Below, piece after piece: positions 7,220 through 10,661 of a stretch of DNA of 10,661 nt. The position numbers and the translations under genes were made by a program. Positions within the stretch are counted from its first letter, which is position 1; the number at the start of each line of letters is the position of its first letter. The DNA comes from Ignavibacteria bacterium (GTDB taxonomy: Bacteria; Bacteroidota; Ignavibacteria; Tepidaquicellales; OLB5). The stretch is taken from contig JAUQWT010000201.1 in assembly GCA_030835005.1 (NCBI GenBank), forward strand, positions 1 to 10,661, given 5' to 3'. Below the pieces are notes generated by a model. It searched no databases, was not told where the DNA came from, and saw only the letters and a program-made list of their open reading frames with translations.

Positions 7220-7921
7220 TTACAGTTTTTCTGCAAAAACAGAGTGAACTATGCCAAGAAAATTGTTCTTTACCTTTATAAATTTGAAGTTATTCTGCAT
7301 CAGAAGCGTATTGTAAGAATCTACTGTTATGAAATTATCTACTGATTCGAAAAGATAATCATAAGCATATTTACTATTTGATAGTTTGTTGCCAAGTTTT
7401 GGCAGTACTTTCTCGAAATAGACCTTAAATGAACGGTTTGTTATAGTGTCTTTGAAAGGTTTGAACATTTCAATTGTAAGGAATATTCCGCCAGGCTTTA
7501 TTACACGGGCAATCTCCCTGATACATTCTTCCAGATCCTGAAAATTTCTGACACCAAAAGCGACCCCGCATAGGTCAATTACACCATCTGCAAACGGTAA
7601 ATGTTCAGCTTCAGCCCTTAAAGTAATATTCTTATCGTTCGAGAGTTTAGTATCGTTTATCTTAAGCATTTCGCGTGATATATCGACTGAATACAATATT
7701 TGAGGATGCAGCTTCATGAATTCAATACCAAGATCGCCTGATCCTGATGCCAGATCCAGGATCTTATTGTAACTTGGCTGTAATTCACCTAATATCTTGA
7801 TTGCTTTTTTTCTCCAACGGTTATCCTGGTACCCGCTCAAAAAGTGATTGAGCCTGTCATAAGAAGGTGAAATTTCATCGAACATCTTCCCGACGAACTC
7901 TTTATCTTTTGTATATTTCAT
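7220..7921 (-). CDS. menG: Demethylmenaquinone methyltransferase (UbiE/MenG family)
   Basis: A SAM-dependent C-methyltransferase that makes menaquinone from demethylmenaquinone, the last step of menaquinone synthesis, at the cytoplasmic face of the membrane. The 233 residues are a normal length. The N-terminal FDEISPSYDRLNHFLSG (14-30) is a family signature. The SAM-binding motif I is LDLASGSGDLG (55-65), Asp80 ends strand 2 and probably binds the SAM ribose, EAEHLPF (104-110) is the next SAM loop, and AFGVRNFQD (121-129) with VIKPGG (140-145) completes the family pattern. The C-terminal VLPKLGNKLS...YDYLFESVDNF is also typical. Menaquinone rather than ubiquinone is inferred from the likely lineage. 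The ATG is 3 bp after the LolC/E stop, so the pair is translationally linked. No Shine-Dalgarno is seen. Confidence 0.94.
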   Translation of the reverse strand: MKYTKDKEFVGKMFDEISPSYDRLNHFLSGYQDNRWRKKAIKILGELQPSYNKILDLASGSGDLGIEFMKLHPQILYSVDISREMLKINDTKLSNDKNITLRAEAEHLPFADGVIDLCGVAFGVRNFQDLEECIREIARVIKPGGIFLTIEMFKPFKDTITNRSFKVYFEKVLPKLGNKLSNSKYAYDYLFESVDNFITVDSYNTLLMQNNFKFIKVKNNFLGIVHSVFAEKL

Positions 7922-7924
7922 TGG

Positions 7925-9148
7925 TTATTTAAACCTTAGAGAAGTGATAGGGTTTAATCTGGAAGCCATATAAGAAGGAATTACAGTAACCAGAATACTA
8001 AGTAATACGGCAATTACCGTGATCATGATTCCGGTGCTCCAGTCTATTAGCAGCGGCACTGTGGACATGTAATACAGATCCGGGATACTAACAAGATCGT
8101 ATTGCAGCTGCAAGAAACATAATCCATATCCTAAAACATTTCCAAGAATTATTCCGGCTAGTGAAATCAGCATGCCCTGGTAGAAGAACACCATTGTAAC
8201 ATCTGTATTCTTTGCTCCCAGTGATTTCAGAATTCCAATTGTTTCGGTCTTTTCAAGAACGAGCATCAGCAGAAATCCGATAATGTTAATAGCGGCCACA
8301 ATGATTATCAGCCCAAGCACAATTGGAATGGGTTTTTTCTGAAGATCGACCCACGTGAACAGCCCTTTGTAGATCTGAAAAACATTCTTTGCATTATTGT
8401 TAGGATAATCAATATTACTTCTTATATCCTGTGTTGTCGATTTGATCTTATCAGTCTCTTTGAGGAATACTTCAACACCGGTAACATAAGGCCCCATGCT
8501 GAATAACTTTTGAGCATCTTTCAAATCTACATAAAGCAGAACATCGTCATATTCCTTCAATCCTGATTCATATATTCCAACTACTTTAAATCCCTTAACA
8601 CTTGGCGTGTTTGCTGCAGAAGGTATTCCCACAGTAGCAATTATGAACACTTTAGTATCAAGACCAATACCAAGCTTTGATGCAAGTTTGTTGCCGATAA
8701 CAATGTTTGAAAATGCTGTATCAATTCTGCCGAGTTCTCCTGTTCCGGAAACTATCTTTCTTTGAGAGGCAAAAACCTTGTCTTCATCTCTTACCCCCTT
8801 TATAATAATTCCTTCAGTCCTCTCTTTAAACTTTATCACTGCCTCTTTCTGAACGAACGGATGAGCCACAGCAATACCAAAATGATTTGCGGTATCGTTT
8901 AGGTCATTTAAAAGCTTTTGATAGTCGGCTATACCCTCTTTCTTGAATGATAGAATCTGGATATGTGAGGAAAGGGATATGGTCTTTTCGGTTATCTCTT
9001 TTTCAAATCCATTTAGTACTGATACAGCGATTATCAATGCAGCCACTCCAATTGCGATTCCGGCAATAGAAATGAAAGTAATAAAGGAGACGAATGAAGA
9101 CTCACCCTTTGACCTTAAGAACCGCTTTGCAAGAAAAAGATTTATCAT
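7925..9148 (-). CDS. lolC: LolC/LolE-type lipoprotein-releasing ABC transporter permease
   Basis: This inner-membrane permease belongs to the family that extracts outer-membrane lipoproteins and hands them to LolA, powered by the ATPase LolD. The 407 residues match the family. They show an N-terminal cytoplasmic LAKRFLRSKGESSFVSFIT, membrane helix 1 (about 22-46), a large periplasmic MacB-PCD-like domain (about 47-272), and three C-terminal helices of the FtsX domain (about 273-298, 318-345, 370-392). The cytoplasmic loop ETIGILKSLGA (302-312) is the usual LolD coupling region. No LolD or second permease is in the window, so it may pair with genes elsewhere or form a homodimer. C versus E cannot be settled. 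It lies 14 bp after prfB and 3 bp before menG. Such a system would serve lipoproteins like the one at 4440-4907. Confidence 0.92.
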   Translation of the reverse strand: MINLFLAKRFLRSKGESSFVSFITFISIAGIAIGVAALIIAVSVLNGFEKEITEKTISLSSHIQILSFKKEGIADYQKLLNDLNDTANHFGIAVAHPFVQKEAVIKFKERTEGIIIKGVRDEDKVFASQRKIVSGTGELGRIDTAFSNIVIGNKLASKLGIGLDTKVFIIATVGIPSAANTPSVKGFKVVGIYESGLKEYDDVLLYVDLKDAQKLFSMGPYVTGVEVFLKETDKIKSTTQDIRSNIDYPNNNAKNVFQIYKGLFTWVDLQKKPIPIVLGLIIIVAAINIIGFLLMLVLEKTETIGILKSLGAKNTDVTMVFFYQGMLISLAGIILGNVLGYGLCFLQLQYDLVSIPDLYYMSTVPLLIDWSTGIMITVIAVLLSILVTVIPSYMASRLNPITSLRFK

Positions 9149-9162
9149 TCTTTATGGATGAC

Positions 9163-10261
9163 TTAAAACTCCATTAAATAACTTTTTATGAATTCATCGA
9201 TATTGCCATCCATCACTGCCTGCGTATTGCTGGTTTCATGATCAGTCCTGTGATCCTTAACCATATTATAAGGATGGAAAACATAACTCCTGATCTGGCT
9301 GCCCCACTCGATCTTCTTTTTAGAATTCTCGATCTTATCCTGTTTGGCCTGCTCTTTTTCTTTCTCCATTTGGTAGAGTTTAGACTTAAGCATTTTCATT
9401 GCATTTGCCCGATTCTGATGCTGGGAGCGCTCATTCTGGCATTGTACAACAATTCCTGAAGGAGTATGAGTTATCCTGATAGCAGTTTCTACTTTATTAA
9501 CGTTCTGCCCTCCTGCTCCGCCGCTGCGGAATGTATCAACCCGTATATCAGCCGGATTTATCTCGATCTCAATATTATCATCAACTATTGGATAAACGAA
9601 AACCGCTGCAAACGAAGTGTGTCTTTTCTTATTTGAGTCAAAAGGTGATATTCTAACCAGCCTGTGAACACCGTTTTCGGCTTTCAAATAGCCATAAGCA
9701 TATTTACCGGTGATCTCAAGCGTAGCGCTTTTGATTCCGGCACCATCACCTTCAAGCAGATCGACGACTTCGGCCTTAAAACCCTGCTTTTCGGCATACC
9801 GAAGGTACATTCGCATAAGCAGTTGAGCCCAATCCTGGGCCTCTGTGCCGCCCGCGCCAGAGTTAATGTTAAGGATTGCATCCCTGTCATCATCAGCATC
9901 CCTAAGCATATTCTTGAATTCGGCATCACCAACAAGCTTGGAAAGCGCTTCGATGTCCTTTTCAAATACTTCTTCAAGCGTAATATCTGATTCTTCTTCT
10001 GCAAGGGAAAGGAGCGATTCCATATCATTGTACCTTGTATCCAGATTCTTCCATAGCTCTATCCATTCATGATTGCTGTTTATTTCCTGCAGAACTTTTT
10101 GGGCTTCGTTGTTATCATCCCAAAATCCCGGTTCAGAGGTTTTTAACTGCAGTCTATCTACTGTTTCCTGTTTGCTGGTGATCTCAAAGGAACCTCCTTA
10201 GATCATCGATCCGTTTCTTAACTTTCTTTAATTCTGATTTGCTGTAATCAAACATATCCAT
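9163..10261 (-). CDS. prfB: Peptide chain release factor 2 (RF2), programmed +1 frameshift
   Basis: RF2 ends translation at UGA and UAA. The gene is split between two frames. Codons 1-25 run from ATG at 10261 to CTT at 10189-10187 and meet an in-frame TGA at 10186-10184. Skipping T10186 moves into the frame that ends at 9163. The joined protein (10261-10187 plus 10185-9163) has 365 residues, the same length as E. coli RF2. SPF (stop-codon recognition) is at 205-207 and GGQ (peptide release) at 250-252, exactly as in E. coli. Domain 1 is helical, with the family sequence SEPGFWDD after the shift. A second ATG at 10255 is in better distance (9 bases) from AGGA (10268-10265), so the start could be two residues shorter. 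An ORF starting at the internal ATG at 10023 would lose 79 residues. lolC follows after 14 bp. Confidence 0.97.
10184..10198 (-). promoter_or_regulatory. RF2 autoregulatory +1 recoding site
   Basis: On the minus strand the sequence is AGG AGG TTC CTT TGA G. An internal Shine-Dalgarno-like AGGAGG (10198-10193) sits 3 bases before the slippery CTT, followed by the in-frame TGA at codon 26. This matches the E. coli prfB site (AGG GGG TAT CTT TGA C) in order and spacing. When RF2 is scarce, the ribosome pauses at UGA and slips +1 from CUU to UUU. When RF2 is plentiful, it terminates and makes a 25-residue peptide. Confidence 0.97.
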
Positions 10262-10492
10262 TTATCCTAAACGAAGTGAAGAATCCATTCCTCCACTTAG
10301 CTATATTTTAATTTAATTAATAAGTCTTAACTTATAATAAAACAATATTGTTACATCTTTACACAATCTCATTTCTAGGGAATGCATTTTAAGCCTCTGG
10401 TATAAACCCAAAGAGAATAGAATATATGATAATAAACCTGTGGGTTCCTTTATCGCTAAAATGTATTCTTCATTGAAAACGTTCATAACTCA
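10262..10492 (-). other. AT-rich spacer upstream of prfB, no convincing gene
   Basis: This 231-bp gap lies between the AtuA-like gene and prfB and probably holds the prfB promoter, though I cannot place one confidently. It contains a perfect 12-bp palindrome AACAATATTGTT (10341-10352), an inverted repeat ATAAGT-CTTA-ACTTAT (10320-10335), and an imperfect hairpin (10428-10454, arms GATAA/TTATC and AACC/GGTT) without a T-tract that might weakly end the AtuA-like transcript. Next to prfB there is a piece reading GGATTCTTCACTTCGT on the minus strand (10286-10271) that resembles a dispersed bacterial repeat. A 57-codon open frame (10486-10313) lacks family features. Confidence 0.6.
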
Positions 10493-10661
10493 TCAAGGCT
10501 TTTCTATTTCCATCATCAGTAGTGCTGAAGCAAGAGTCTTACCCTGAGCATCATTCTTAAGCGAGACCGTTCCACCACCACCGAGAGTATTATGAAGCAC
10601 GAAGTTCAGAGCATTGATATTCGGCATTTCATATCTATCAACCTTACCGAGGCAGATACCC
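10493..10661 (-). CDS. AtuA-like ferredoxin-fold protein, C-terminal 55 residues
   Basis: The 5' end is cut off by the window edge; the visible frame starts with codon 10660-10658 and ends with TGA at 10495-10493. Its 55 residues include RYEMPNINALNFVLHNTLGG, GGTVSLKNDAQGKTLASALL and the end MMEIEKP. This matches the C-terminal part of the AtuA-like ferredoxin-fold domain, in which LNFVLHxxLGGGG and DAQGKxLxxALLxMEI are characteristic. The domain is found at the end of AtuA/DUF1446 proteins (named for acyclic terpene utilisation) and as small stand-alone proteins of about 100-110 residues. Which form is present cannot be seen. The exact biochemical role is poorly known. It is on the same strand as prfB but separated by 231 bp, so probably a different transcript. 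Confidence 0.85.
   Translation of the reverse strand, partial: GICLGKVDRYEMPNINALNFVLHNTLGGGGTVSLKNDAQGKTLASALLMMEIEKP

Noticed and set aside
10021..10023. ATG at 10023 as the prfB start
   Set aside because: Coding sequence continues 54 codons upstream in the same frame to the recoding site, with RF2-typical SEPGFWDD, and the joined length and motif positions match RF2 exactly.
9664..10072. Several overlapping ORFs on both strands inside prfB
   Set aside because: All are out-of-frame or antisense shadows of RF2, whose motifs are unambiguous.
10313..10486. 57-codon minus-strand ORF in the prfB upstream spacer
   Set aside because: No Shine-Dalgarno and no recognisable motif. It covers the region that should hold the prfB promoter and is not improbable by chance in AT-rich DNA. 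Conservation in relatives would reopen it.
1..10661. CRISPR arrays, tRNA or rRNA genes, transposase or integrase genes
   Set aside because: No regularly spaced direct repeats, cloverleaf sequences, rRNA-like stretches or mobile-element proteins were seen on either strand by eye.

Overview
The window looks like chromosomal DNA of a free-living member of the Bacteroidota/Chlorobiota lineage, most likely an Ignavibacteria-type organism. The clues are the AT-rich composition, several genes without a Shine-Dalgarno sequence, a secreted protease ending in a type IX secretion (Por) sorting domain of the 'NYPNPFNP...KKMVLIK' style, and a MenG-type quinone methyltransferase. The lineage is inferred from these features; no database was searched.

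Left part (1-4253, + strand): the 3' portion of secD (open to the left edge), secF and purA run in one direction with short gaps (18 and 46 bp). SecD carries an unusual Lys/Ser/Thr/Asp-rich low-complexity insert of about 82 residues. PurA keeps its catalytic Asp13 and His41 but has changes at two positions that bind IMP in the E. coli enzyme.

Middle (4254-4439): a convergent intergenic region. It holds a palindrome-rich stretch that resembles a dispersed intergenic repeat, then a perfect 13-bp stem-loop terminator that best serves the minus-strand operon.

Right part (4440-10661, - strand): read in the direction of transcription, the genes are the C-terminus of an AtuA-like ferredoxin-fold protein (cut by the window edge), a 231-bp AT-rich spacer, prfB, a LolC/E-type ABC permease, menG/ubiE, a small exported lipocalin-like protein, an M12B-like (reprolysin) metalloprotease with a T9SS sorting domain, and a small lipoprotein. 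prfB needs a programmed +1 frameshift: with it the protein is 365 aa, with UGA at codon 26 and the SPF and GGQ motifs at 205-207 and 250-252, the same positions as in E. coli RF2. Spacing from prfB to menG is 14 and 3 bp. The last three genes are 10 and 42 bp apart and form an accessory secreted-protein cassette that ends at the terminator.

Most of the window is housekeeping: Sec export, purine synthesis, translation termination, lipoprotein sorting and menaquinone synthesis. I see no CRISPR array, tRNA, rRNA or insertion sequence, and no clearly new multi-gene defence or metabolic system. The parts most worth a second look are the SecD insert, the altered PurA pocket, the secreted protease cassette, the prfB recoding site and the repeat-like intergenic pieces.
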